From Nitrospira sp. (GTDB taxonomy: Bacteria > Nitrospirota > Nitrospiria > Nitrospirales > Nitrospiraceae), in NCBI GenBank assembly GCA_005116745.1, contig SWDS01000006.1, positions 82,935 through 146,934 on the forward strand: a DNA stretch of 64,000 nucleotides. The letters run 5' to 3'. Positions 46,970 through 55,203 of the stretch are shown one piece after another (the stretch's first letter is position 1; each line of letters opens with the position of its first letter). A model generated the notes under the pieces. The model did not search any database. It saw only the letters and a list, made by a program, of their open reading frames with translations, and was not told the DNA's origin. A program made the translations under genes and the position numbers.

Positions 46970-48313
46970 TTAGGTGCTAGCTGCATTGCGTAGCTTTTTC
47001 ATCATTTTGTCTGCTTGAAGAAAAACAAATTCCTTGCCTTGTTTCTCCTTTTTTAAAAATCCTTTGTGTGTAAGATCAAGCAGATCATTTCTTGATGTTT
47101 GGTAAACAATACCGTGAGTATTTCGGTGGGTATCAAATGTGTAGATCTCATGAGGATGCTGGATTGCATGAGAAAGGAGACTCCTTTGACGAACATTTAA
47201 ACCAGGATGTTTTTTAAGAGCCGCGCTCAGTCCAGCCATTTCTTTCTGCTTCCTCCTAATATAGTCCTGCACATCCTCGCAAGCCTGTTTAATGGCCTTG
47301 AGATTGTAAAAGAGGAAATAGGTCAAGTCGTTATCATCCGTCTCGGTATAGAGATAAGCTCGGACATACTGAGCAGGGGCTTTTTGCATGTATCGAGATA
47401 TTGCCAGATACTCAAATAAGAGATAATCCCGGGATAGGAGGAACCAATACATCAAAGCTCTGGCCGTTCTTCCGTTGCCGTCATTGAAAGGATGGTCATA
47501 TGCTAGCCAAAAATGAAGTAAAACTGCCTTTACAACTGGATGAATCCACGTACTCATAGAATTCTCATTTGCAAAATCGCAAAACGCTTTCAGGCGGTCA
47601 GGCAAGGCCTTAAAGTCAGGAGGTACGTGGACAATTTCTCCCCTGTATTCGATTACGACATCATTGTTTTCTCTTAGCTGTCCGGAATCTTCTGGGTGAT
47701 CCAGGGTGCCTTCCGTGATTCTCTGATGTATTTCTCTTACGAGAGCCTGCGTTAATGTTGTCTTTTCCTTTTCTCTTATAAATTGCATTGTCTCCCAATT
47801 GTTGAGAATCATTTGTTCGTTTCTATCTTTGGGCTTCCTTCCTGTCCTGAGCAATTCTTTTGCTTTTTGGGTCGTGGTTGCGGCTCCTTCAAGTTGACTA
47901 GAAGCGATTGCTTCATCCATGAGCGATCTGATTATGAATTGCTCTTTGTCGGGTAAAGGGTTTGAAGTATCTGTTAAAAGGTTTCCCCCACCCCATACAT
48001 CTACATTGTGAAGGTCTCGCTGAAGGCTGTCCGGAATAGAGTAAACGAATGGGGTTTCTTTCTTGTCGTTAAAGGGAGCTTTCTTAAAATTGGCGGTTCG
48101 ACCAAATTTTATTAGAGCCCAGGCCTCTTCGTATGAGAACCCTTCTGGTACCTTCCAATATCTAAAATCTTGCCAAGAGACATAGGAGTCGTTGGACTTT
48201 CGAATGAATTCTTGAATCTCTGGTTTTCTGTACGCATCGAGAAATTTTGAGAAGGTCTCGGGATTCTTCCGGAGCAGTTTTAAAAACTCTGGGGGCTTTA
48301 CGATAATAGACAT
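46970..48313 (-). CDS. Fic-domain AMP transferase
   Basis: 447 residues. The Fic motif 'HPFNDGNGRTARALMY' (HPFx(D/E)GNGRxxR) is complete, and the autoinhibitory helix motif 'SSQLEGAATT' ([S/T]xxxE[G/N]) lies in front of it at about residue 140, so this is a class II, self-inhibited enzyme that transfers AMP to target proteins. A C-terminal winged helix (about 385-447, 'RNDLLDLTHKGFLKKEKQGKEFVFLQ') is typical of Fic proteins acting on transcription or topology targets. AT-rich codon use unlike the neighbours suggests horizontal gain. Its promoter region holds repeated GTACTA sites. Confidence 0.93.
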   Translation of the reverse strand: MSIIVKPPEFLKLLRKNPETFSKFLDAYRKPEIQEFIRKSNDSYVSWQDFRYWKVPEGFSYEEAWALIKFGRTANFKKAPFNDKKETPFVYSIPDSLQRDLHNVDVWGGGNLLTDTSNPLPDKEQFIIRSLMDEAIASSQLEGAATTTQKAKELLRTGRKPKDRNEQMILNNWETMQFIREKEKTTLTQALVREIHQRITEGTLDHPEDSGQLRENNDVVIEYRGEIVHVPPDFKALPDRLKAFCDFANENSMSTWIHPVVKAVLLHFWLAYDHPFNDGNGRTARALMYWFLLSRDYLLFEYLAISRYMQKAPAQYVRAYLYTETDDNDLTYFLFYNLKAIKQACEDVQDYIRRKQKEMAGLSAALKKHPGLNVRQRSLLSHAIQHPHEIYTFDTHRNTHGIVYQTSRNDLLDLTHKGFLKKEKQGKEFVFLQADKMMKKLRNAAST

Positions 48314-48335
48314 ATGGGACTCTAGATACTAAAAA

Positions 48336-48402
48336 GTACTACTTTTTTATAATTTAGTAGTTGATAGATGTCAACATGTACTAATTTATTAAAGAATAGT
48401 AC
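48336..48402 (-). promoter_or_regulatory. GTACTA repeats in the fic promoter region
   Basis: GTACTA at 48336-48341 and 48378-48383 and its inverse TAGTAC at 48397-48402, all in a strongly AT-rich stretch just upstream of the Fic start. Possible operator for the Fic protein's own winged helix or another repressor. Confidence 0.4.
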
Positions 48403-48552
48403 AAATCAATATTTACAAAATAATCACAATGTAAAACAATGTGTTACATGACGATTCCGAGAGGGGAGGAGAAAGAAGCATTAGTAGATGAAAATGGTAA
48501 CCGGTCAAATAGGATATGATATGCAGTGTTATTTTGCAGGATATAGATATCC

Positions 48553-48841
48553 TTATGGTGAGACTTCTAATCTTGGAGAGGCAAAGGAGTTTTGATCAGT
48601 ATCTAGGACCCTCACGGCAGAAGAGAGGTGTTTAGGGCTCAAGTGAGCGTATCTGAGCGTCATAGTCGGCGATGTATGCCCGAGAAGGTTACTCACCGTC
48701 ACTAACGGTACGCCGCGCATTATGAGCCAGGACGCAAAGGTATGGCGCGGAGGTCATGGAAGTGGAAATCCGTCAGTCCTGAAGCCTCACAGGCCCGGTC
48801 AAAACCATGTCTCACATCGTCCCATCGATGCGCAGCAGAAT
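48553..48841 (-). pseudogene. tyrosine recombinase 3' fragment, frameshifted
   Basis: Reading the minus strand from 48841: '..RWDDVRHGFDRACEASGL' then 'TDFHFHDLR', then after a 2-base insertion near 48748 the frame resumes as '[12 protein letters not shown]' , '[17 protein letters not shown]', '[16 protein letters not shown]' and ends at a TAA at 48553. This is the catalytic C-terminus of an integrase (HxxR, LLGHTS, nucleophile Tyr in LRYAHLS). The N-terminal two thirds are absent. It marks a decayed island near tRNA-Leu and the Fic gene. Confidence 0.85.
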
Positions 48842-48997
48842 TGTGGTACGTTCCTATTTCTCAATATTAAGGGGGCATCGTTTTTTCGTTACACTTTAAC
48901 ACCGGTTAACACTCCCTCAGACGTCTGGTTTGGCTGAATTGTCACGTATCTGTCGAGCGAGCTCGCAGTTATCCATCCTAATGAGGAGCCGTCTATC

Positions 48998-49228
48998 ATG
49001 GTCTCACCAGGGGTTTACCGTCATCATAAAGGTCAGGACTATGAAGTCTTGGGGGTCGCCAAACATTCAGAAACGGAAGAAGAGTTTGTCGTGTATCGGG
49101 CGTTGTATGGCGATCGAGGCCTCTGGGTAAGACCCCTTGCCATGTTTACTGAGAGCGTCGATAAAGGAGGCGTATCCGTTCCGCGCTTTTCACGAATAGA
49201 TGAGAAAACGGGAGAAGACAAGACTTGA
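48998..49228 (+). CDS. DUF1653 family protein
   Basis: 76 residues from the ATG at 48998 with GAGGAG upstream. Nearly the whole chain matches DUF1653: 'PGVYRHHKGQDYEVLGVAKHSETEEEFVVYRALYGDRGLWVRPLAMFTE'. A small beta-barrel protein of unknown function found in many bacteria. Stands alone. Confidence 0.9.
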   Translation: MVSPGVYRHHKGQDYEVLGVAKHSETEEEFVVYRALYGDRGLWVRPLAMFTESVDKGGVSVPRFSRIDEKTGEDKT

Positions 49229-49553
49229 AGACGGTTTGGGTAGTCGAAGGCGCCTATTCACTGACCCAGCGACACCATTTCAAGTCTTTCCTTCCCTCGT
49301 CATGATGGAGCCTGTCCTGCTTGATGCCTTTGTGGACTCATCAACCGCCACGTACTGTTCCTACTAACGTTCCACGTATCATCATCAGCCCCAAAATGAT
49401 ATTTTGGTGACAGTTTGGTCCGGTTCAACAACAATGAGCTCTGTCCTGAGGGATCCACTTGCAGAGAATGTGAAGGCTCAAGAAGCCGTTATCAGGTTAC
49501 CTCTGGTGAATCGGTCGGCATCAGGAGAAATGACTAGGATGACAGGTAGGAAC
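49229..49553. other. intergenic stretch, nothing recognised
   Basis: Between the DUF1653 gene and the signal peptide of the Sel1 protein I see no RNA gene or hairpin. The frame of the Sel1 gene extends backwards through part of this stretch, but without a signal peptide or ribosome site. Confidence 0.45.
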
Positions 49554-50111
49554 ATGATGAGAGGATTCGTGCTCGTGGGAGTCTTGATCCTGAGCAGTGC
49601 CGCGATTGCGGTGGCGGCGGAACCCCTGACCGGAAATCCCAAGCCAGTGGCCCCTCAGAAATCGATTCCTCTGGCTGGGGAGGAGCCATATGAGGCGTTG
49701 AAGCGTGGAGATTTCAGGGTCGCTGCGGGACTCTTTTACCCCTTGGCCCAACGTGGGGATGCACGAGCTCAGTATAATCTCGGGCTGCTGTATGGCAGCG
49801 GTCTGGGTGTGGATCAAGACTACCAGGCGGCACTGAAATGGCATCGCATGGCGGCGGTCCAAGGCCATGCAGGAGGCCAAAACGAACTTGCACAGATGTA
49901 TGCGAAGGGACAGGGCGTTCAACCAAATCAGGTTCTGGCCTATGTGTGGTTCAGCACGGCAATTGCGTCGTCGAGTAGCGGGTCGAAAACTGAAATCACG
50001 AAGGATCGAGATCGTACGGCCTCACGCATGACGCCGGAGCAGATCACAAAAGCGCAGCAGATGGCGCAGCAGTGCGAGGAGTCGAAGTTTAAGAAATGCG
50101 GCGAGAAATAA
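49554..50111 (+). CDS. exported Sel1-repeat protein
   Basis: 185 residues from the ATG at 49554 (TAGGAAC in front). Signal peptide 'MRGFVLVGVLILSSAAIAVAAEP', cleavage likely after AVAA. Then at least two Sel1 repeats ('RGDARAQYNLGLLYGSGLGVDQDYQAALKWHRMAAVQG' and 'HAGGQNELAQMYAKGQGVQPNQVLAYVWFSTAIAS'), a periplasmic protein-interaction fold. Ends with two Cys in a charged tail. Partner unknown. Confidence 0.85.
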   Translation: MMRGFVLVGVLILSSAAIAVAAEPLTGNPKPVAPQKSIPLAGEEPYEALKRGDFRVAAGLFYPLAQRGDARAQYNLGLLYGSGLGVDQDYQAALKWHRMAAVQGHAGGQNELAQMYAKGQGVQPNQVLAYVWFSTAIASSSSGSKTEITKDRDRTASRMTPEQITKAQQMAQQCEESKFKKCGEK

Positions 50112-50321
50112 GGCTACGAGCCAGAATTTGAAGTCACGCTTTCAGCGACCGCACCCTACCCCACTAGTATTTCATCCCAGTGCGAGCCGTTGAGCCGAGA
50201 TCTATCCGACCTGGTCTTCGTCCTGTGGCCAAAACATAACGCGAATTTCTGACCTCTCCCAGGGCCTTCTTCGCAAGGTACTATGGTAAGAGACGACCCT
50301 AATGAACAACCAGCGAGCAAG

Positions 50322-51038
50322 TTAAACCGTTTCGTGGCGGTCGATGACGAGCAGGGCCTCATGTTCAGAGGGTAGATGGGCAAGTGAACTCCACCAAGGC
50401 GGTGGCTCGCTGGGATGTGGAGGGCTCCAGTCTTTGCTATCACCGGTCGAGGTCGGGTTGAAGCTTGTTCGAACCAACAGACGTGTGGCATTGAATTCAG
50501 CACCACGAAGATCGGGTATTCGCCCTCGGACACTCTCGATCATCTGGATGAGTTCAGGCGGAGGCGAACATTCTCCAGCGTATGGATGACCACCAGTTGC
50601 TCTCGTAATGACCAGAGCGGCGACTGGATTTGGCGTCGCGCAGCCCACCCACCTGCATGAAGCGTGAGCGAGTATCAAGGTACTCACCAGCTTGGTACCG
50701 AGTCCCTTGCGACGATGTTCCGGTTCTACGGCAAGAGGATCAATCCAAACCATGAGTCCCTGAGGAGACTCAATGGTTCTGCCATAGATGTATCCCATTG
50801 CTGAACTGGTAGAATCTTCGAATCCAATGATGAGATCTGTTGTCCCTTGGAGCCGTTCGCGAGTTGTTTTTGGGCCCAGTCGATAAGGTTGGCCGGTCTT
50901 TGGATTCGTCCCAAAACTATGGGAGAAAATATGCGCCACCGCTGCGACGAGAGTTGAGTCCTTGGCAGCGTGAGGAGCTGAATGACGCTCGAGTCTGTAG
51001 GTAAAACCTGACACCCTAGGTCTTGGAGTGACGCTCAA
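50322..51038 (-). CDS. GNAT family N-acetyltransferase (intact copy)
   Basis: 238 residues from a TTG at 51038, within the end of the neighbouring paralogue. Acetyl-CoA binding motif A is 'IDPLAVEPEHRRKGLGTKLVSTLI'; flanking blocks 'SFGTNPKTGQPYRLGPKTTRERL' and 'VGCATPNPVAALVITRATGGHPYAGEC' are shared with the disrupted gene upstream. C-terminus 'LPSEHEALLVIDRH'. Substrate unknown. It is the second of two tandem duplicates. Confidence 0.85.
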   Translation of the reverse strand: MSVTPRPRVSGFTYRLERHSAPHAAKDSTLVAAVAHIFSHSFGTNPKTGQPYRLGPKTTRERLQGTTDLIIGFEDSTSSAMGYIYGRTIESPQGLMVWIDPLAVEPEHRRKGLGTKLVSTLILAHASCRWVGCATPNPVAALVITRATGGHPYAGECSPPPELIQMIESVRGRIPDLRGAEFNATRLLVRTSFNPTSTGDSKDWSPPHPSEPPPWWSSLAHLPSEHEALLVIDRHETV

Positions 51039-51092
51039 TGACGATTAAGGCTTCATACTCATTTGGTAAATGCTCAATCGTGCTCCACCAGC

Positions 51093-52264
51093 TAGTGTAG
51101 TGAATCATAAGTAGCTTGATTTATTATCTGGCGTGAGTATCCTCTGTTCCCCAGGAGGATCACCCCATGCGCATCGCCCCCGCCATTGAGCTGATGGCCC
51201 ATGAACGCCAGCAACTCGCGCAGTGGGCGCGTGGTCGCCGGACGCCCGCACGATTGGTGCTTCGCGCCAAAATTGTGTTGTTGGCGGCTGCAGGCCACGA
51301 CAACCACCAGATTGCTGCCGCCGTGGCCACAAGTCGGCAAACCGTGGGCCTCTGGCGGCACCGCTTCGTGACGCAGCGCCTGCCCGGCCTCGCCCAGGAT
51401 GCTCCCCGCGGCGGACGTCCCCTCAAGGCCCGTCAGACCCTCACCGCGCGCATTCTGAAGACGACGACCCAGACGAAGCCGCCTGCGGCGACCCACTGGT
51501 CCACCCGCACCTTGGCGCGGCACCTGCGCACAAATCCCACGTTCGTGCAGCGAGTCTGGAAGGCCCATGGCTTGCAGCCCCACCGAGTTCGAACCTTCAA
51601 GCTCAGCCGGGATCCGCACTTCCAGGACAAACTGGAGGATGTGGTGGGCCTCTATCTGAACCCGCCCGAACATGCCGTGGTCCTGTGCGTGGATGAGAAG
51701 AGCCAGATCCAAGCTCTGGATCGCACCCAACCCGGCTTACCTCTCAAGCCCGGTCGCTGCGGCACGCTGACACACGACTATAAGCGCCATGGCACCACCA
51801 CGCTCTTTGCCGCTCTGAATGTGGCCGAAGGCGCGATCATCTCCACCTGCCAGCCCCGCCATCGGCACCAGGAATGGCTGCGGTTCTTACGGCTGATTGA
51901 TCAGCAGATTCCTCAGGACAAAGCCCTGCATCTGATCGCCGACAACTATGCCACCCACAAACACCCCACAGTCCAACGGTGGCTGATACGGCACCCACGC
52001 GTCCACATGCACTTTACCCCGACCAGTAGCTCGTGGCTCAATCTGGTGGAGCGGGTCTTTGGCGACCTGACGGCCAAACAACTTCGGCGCGGCGTGTTCC
52101 GCAGTGTCCCGGAACTGATTGCGGCGATTGACGCGTACATCACTCAGCGCAATGCCCATCCCACCCCCTTTGTGTGGACTAAATCCGCCCAAGAAATCGT
52201 CGCAAAAGTGAATCGGGCTAAGGTCGCCCTGGATAAGACAAGAACAGCATGAAGCACTACACTA
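51093..52264 (+). mobile_element. IS630-family insertion sequence
   Basis: About 1.17 kb with terminal repeats TAGTGTAGTG...TCAT (left, 51093) and its inverse ending CACTACACTA (52264), flanked by the TA duplication typical of IS630/Tc1-mariner. It encodes one transposase. No decay is visible in the ends or the gene, so insertion looks recent. Confidence 0.92.
51167..52252 (+). CDS. IS630-family DDE transposase
   Basis: 361 residues. N-terminal HTH ([22 protein letters not shown]), then the DDE catalytic domain: first Asp in '[18 protein letters not shown]', second Asp in '[14 protein letters not shown]', and the final Glu in '[18 protein letters not shown]'. Complete and in frame. It sits inside an acetyltransferase gene on the opposite strand. 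Confidence 0.95.
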   Translation: MRIAPAIELMAHERQQLAQWARGRRTPARLVLRAKIVLLAAAGHDNHQIAAAVATSRQTVGLWRHRFVTQRLPGLAQDAPRGGRPLKARQTLTARILKTTTQTKPPAATHWSTRTLARHLRTNPTFVQRVWKAHGLQPHRVRTFKLSRDPHFQDKLEDVVGLYLNPPEHAVVLCVDEKSQIQALDRTQPGLPLKPGRCGTLTHDYKRHGTTTLFAALNVAEGAIISTCQPRHRHQEWLRFLRLIDQQIPQDKALHLIADNYATHKHPTVQRWLIRHPRVHMHFTPTSSSWLNLVERVFGDLTAKQLRRGVFRSVPELIAAIDAYITQRNAHPTPFVWTKSAQEIVAKVNRAKVALDKTRTA

Positions 52265-52962
52265 GGTTCAGGCTGTGAGTTACGAGCATACCATTCACGC
52301 TGATCCGAGCGGGATAGTGGGCTGAAGCCAGTCTTGATGGTGAAGTTTGATTCTCCGATGGAGCAGCCACGCAGATCAAAACAGTCTTGTCGAATCTCTT
52401 TCAGTAACTGAATCAATCGATGGGGCACGCCGCATTCCCCGACAAACATCGTGCCCTCGATAACACGACTGACCACTAACGCAGCAATGGGGTTCGGTGT
52501 AGCACACCCCATTCGTGGGGCAGTCTTTGTTATCTCAGTAAACGCCTGGACCAGTGAGGTTGCTACACCTTGTCGTCGATAGATTGGCAATACAGCCATC
52601 GATTCAATCCAGGCGATTCGGCCCAAGGAAGACGGGATTTCCTTCCCGAACAAATAGCCGATTCCCGCACCAGATCCACCGGCAAGAAATACATAGTCTG
52701 TTTGCAATAAGCGTTCAGTGACAGATTTGGGGCCCAACCTGTACGGTCTTCCGTCTGGGCGATATCCGAAGCTTTCGTTAAAGATCTGTGATATGCGCCG
52801 AACGGTTTCCTCGCACGCTGCCGCTTGATATCCGGCCAGTAATTCTAGAGCTGGGGTATCACTTGCTGGTTGGATAAATGGCTCTGTATCAAGTGGACGA
52901 GGTTGGTACGAGGTTTTTTCGGAAGCAAGATCAGATGGAGCAGCGAGATCAAATAGATCCAT

Positions 52963-53276
52963 AGTTCATGACCAAGGTGGGTATGGGCGTTGTATAGCAG
53001 TATCTATATCAAGTCAAGCATTCACACCTCTTCCGCAGCCGGCCTCCGACTCGGCTTAGTCGAACCATTTCATTCTTCTGCGCTCCGGGCAAATAGTAAC
53101 GCGCGGCTCTCATGATGTCTCAGCAGTTCCGCTGGTCGTTGGGCTGATGTCAACCATTTGCGTATCTCAATTCGAGGGTTTCCCTCCCTTGCGTTCATCG
53201 GGGAAATGCGTAGAATCTAGCGCCCATGCCTAGTGTGATAGCCGGAAGGCTTCGCTTCGTATTATGTTATGAGACC
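52963..53276. other. intergenic stretch, nothing recognised
   Basis: A 314-base divergent gap between the split GNAT gene and the TIR protein. It must hold both promoters, but I see no convincing -35/-10 pair, RNA gene or repeat. Confidence 0.4.
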
Positions 53277-54500
53277 ATGAGCAAGATTCTGATTTCGTAT
53301 CGCCGTGAAGATAGCGCCGATGTCACCGGTCGGATCTACGACCGGCTCATCCAGGTATTTCCACAATCGGTCTTTCGAGATGTTGATTCAATTCCCTTGG
53401 GGGTCGACTTTCGCACCTATCTGGATGAACAGGTGGCGAAGTGCGATGTGTTCCTCGCGGTGATCGGGCGGGATTGGATGAAGGCCAAAGGCCGCAAGGG
53501 AAAGTCCAGACTCGAAGACCCTAGCGATTTCGTGCGGATTGAAATCGAGTCGGCGTTGAAGCGTCAGATTCCGGTGATTCCTGTCTTGGTCGGCGGTGCC
53601 AAGATTCCTGAGGCGCAGCGGCTACCGACCAGCATTCAAGACGTGTCGTACCGGAACGGCATTGTCGTCCGCCCTGATCCCGATTTTCATAAGGACATGG
53701 ATCGGTTGATTGCACACCTCAAGCAACCGGTTCCGAGCCTCCGCGAGCCACAGACGGAACCAACGACACAAGCAAAGGCCGTTCTCACGGGGCAACAACT
53801 CGTTTCACAGGCTGCACCAGCAGACATGGTGAAAGTACCCAAAGGGCCCTTCCGGTACGGCGAGGAGAAAACCCGCGAAACGATCGATCATGACTATTGG
53901 ATCGATCAGTATCCTGTAACGAACCAGAAGTATGGAGAATTTGTTCTGGATAGTGGCTACACTCAGCAGAAGTACGGGTCACCTGAAGGGTGGCAGTGGA
54001 AAACGAGCAAGAGCATTACCTACCGGGAATATTGGAATAACGAGGAATGGAACAAATCCGATTATCCTGTTGTGGGGGTGAGCTACTACGAAGCGGAAGC
54101 CTACGCGAAGTGGGCCGGCAAACGCCTCCCCGCCGAGCAGGAGTGGGAAAAGGCCGCCCGAAGCGAAGACGCTCGAAAGTATCCCTGGGGCAAAGAGTTC
54201 GATAAAAGTAGATGTAACAGTAGCGAATCAGGCATTGGTCATACGACCCCAGTGCCCCAGTATTCAAATGGGGTGAGTCCCTATGGCTGTTATGACATGG
54301 CAGGTAATGTCTTGGAGTGGTGTGCGAGTTGGTATGACGAAAGCCTGAGCCGGCGCGTGGTCCGAGGCGGCTCCTGGGGCAACAGGCCGATGCTCCTGCG
54401 TGTCTCAAATCGGGACTGGTTCCTTGCCAGCTTCCGGGACGGCACCATCGGCTTCCGCCTTGTCCAGGACGTTTCCAACCCTTTATACTTTGCTCTTTGA
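53277..54500 (+). CDS. TIR domain fused to a sulfatase-modifying-factor (FGE-like) domain
   Basis: 407 residues from the ATG at 53277. Residues 1-140 are a bacterial TIR domain: 'ILISYRREDSADVTGRIYDRLIQ', 'VFRDVDSIPLGVDFRTYLDE', 'CDVFLAVIGRDW', and 'DFVRIEIESALKRQIPVIPVLV', which keeps the helix Glu used for NAD cleavage in active TIRs. About 185-400 is the C-type-lectin-like SUMF1 fold: 'DYWIDQYPVTNQKYGEFV', 'PVVGVSYYEAEAYAKWAGKRLPAEQEWEKAAR', 'YPWG', 'GCYDMAGNVLEWCASWY', 'RVVRGGSWGNRP', 'GFRLV'. The Cys pair needed for formylglycine synthesis is not seen, so this half is probably a ligand sensor. Function as immune effector is inference. Confidence 0.88.
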   Translation: MSKILISYRREDSADVTGRIYDRLIQVFPQSVFRDVDSIPLGVDFRTYLDEQVAKCDVFLAVIGRDWMKAKGRKGKSRLEDPSDFVRIEIESALKRQIPVIPVLVGGAKIPEAQRLPTSIQDVSYRNGIVVRPDPDFHKDMDRLIAHLKQPVPSLREPQTEPTTQAKAVLTGQQLVSQAAPADMVKVPKGPFRYGEEKTRETIDHDYWIDQYPVTNQKYGEFVLDSGYTQQKYGSPEGWQWKTSKSITYREYWNNEEWNKSDYPVVGVSYYEAEAYAKWAGKRLPAEQEWEKAARSEDARKYPWGKEFDKSRCNSSESGIGHTTPVPQYSNGVSPYGCYDMAGNVLEWCASWYDESLSRRVVRGGSWGNRPMLLRVSNRDWFLASFRDGTIGFRLVQDVSNPLYFAL

Positions 54501-54557
54501 CCCTTTGCCTCCGAGGGCTCCATCACACAAGAAGCACCTTGACGACTGATGCTTCAA

Positions 54558-54577
54558 TCATGCATATTGATGCATAT
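54558..54577 (+). promoter_or_regulatory. repeat overlapping the vapB start
   Basis: ATGCAT occurs at about 54559 and 54569, within CATGCAT-ATTG-ATGCATATG immediately before and over the start codon of the antitoxin gene. Such short dyads at VapB starts are usual VapBC autorepression sites. Confidence 0.5.
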
Positions 54578-54767
54578 GCGCACGACACTCAACATTGACG
54601 ATCAGCTCCTCAAGCGCGCAGGCCAACTCACCGGCGTTCACGAAAAAACGCAGCTTGTGCGCTTGGGACTTGAGGCACTCATTTCGCGCGAAGCCGCCAA
54701 GCGGCTCGCACGACTGGGGGGCAGTGACCCCCAGCTCAAAGAAATCCGCCGCCGCCGGTCTGCCTAG
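54576..54767 (+). CDS. vapB: VapB-type antitoxin
   Basis: 63 residues from the ATG at 54576. The start 'RTTLNIDDQLLKRAGQLTGVHEKTQLVRLGLEALISREAAKRLARLGG' is the standard VapB (type II antitoxin) ribbon-helix-helix domain, followed by the short toxin-wrapping tail 'DPQLKEIRRRRS'. Binds its own promoter with VapC. Separated from vapC by two bases. Confidence 0.92.
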   Translation: MRTTLNIDDQLLKRAGQLTGVHEKTQLVRLGLEALISREAAKRLARLGGSDPQLKEIRRRRSA

Positions 54768-54769
54768 GC

Positions 54770-55141
54770 ATGCCCACGCTAGTGGACACGTCCGTGTGGA
54801 TCGATCATTTTCGATCCGACTCCTCCGTGCTCCGACGCTTACTGGACGAAGACCTGGTCCTCTGTCACCCGCTCGTCATCGGAGAAGTCGCATGCGGCAA
54901 CATGAAACATCGATCGATGGTGCTCGAGTCCATGGCGGTCCTGCCTACGACACCCACGATCGACTATCAGGAGATCCTCTCGTTTATCGACAGCCACAAA
55001 CTCTTTGGGCAGGGCTTAGGGTGGATCGACGTGCATCTCCTTGCCTCTGCCGTGCTCCAGCACGTAACACTCTGGACCCTCGATCAGTCTTTAGGGCACG
55101 CTGCCAGAAAGTTGCGCTGTAGCTTTGAATTGCCCCGTTGA
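54770..55141 (+). CDS. vapC: VapC-type PIN-domain toxin
   Basis: 123 residues. PIN ribonuclease with the four acidic residues of the Mg site: Asp in 'TLVDTSVWIDHFR', Glu in 'VIGEVACGN', Asp in 'GLGWIDVHLLASAVL' and Asp in 'LWTLDQSLGHAARKL'. Together with VapB it forms a type II toxin-antitoxin pair; the RNA target is not known. Confidence 0.93.
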   Translation: MPTLVDTSVWIDHFRSDSSVLRRLLDEDLVLCHPLVIGEVACGNMKHRSMVLESMAVLPTTPTIDYQEILSFIDSHKLFGQGLGWIDVHLLASAVLQHVTLWTLDQSLGHAARKLRCSFELPR

Positions 55142-55203
55142 TCGACGCGTCTATCGGTGCTTCGACCGGGATGAACCGGCACGAAAGACCGATCCTTTTC
55201 GAT

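Larger units (their letters stand above)
51016..52962 (-). pseudogene. GNAT acetyltransferase gene split by an IS630-family element
   Basis: The 5' part (52962 to 52265) encodes the same GNAT domain (motif A 'VLPIYRRQGVATSLVQAF', and 'MGCATPNPIAALVVSRVIEG') up to 'YARNSQPEP'. The 3' part (51092-51016) encodes 'SWWSTIEHLPNEYEALIVI' and 'ERHSKT' then TAG, homologous to the end of the downstream paralogue. Removing the element and one TA restores a continuous 258-codon frame. The gene is now inactive or encodes a truncated protein running into the element. Confidence 0.92.

Noticed and set aside
48722-48937. 71-codon plus-strand frame
   Set aside because: It overlaps the integrase remnant, whose minus-strand translation is clearly meaningful.
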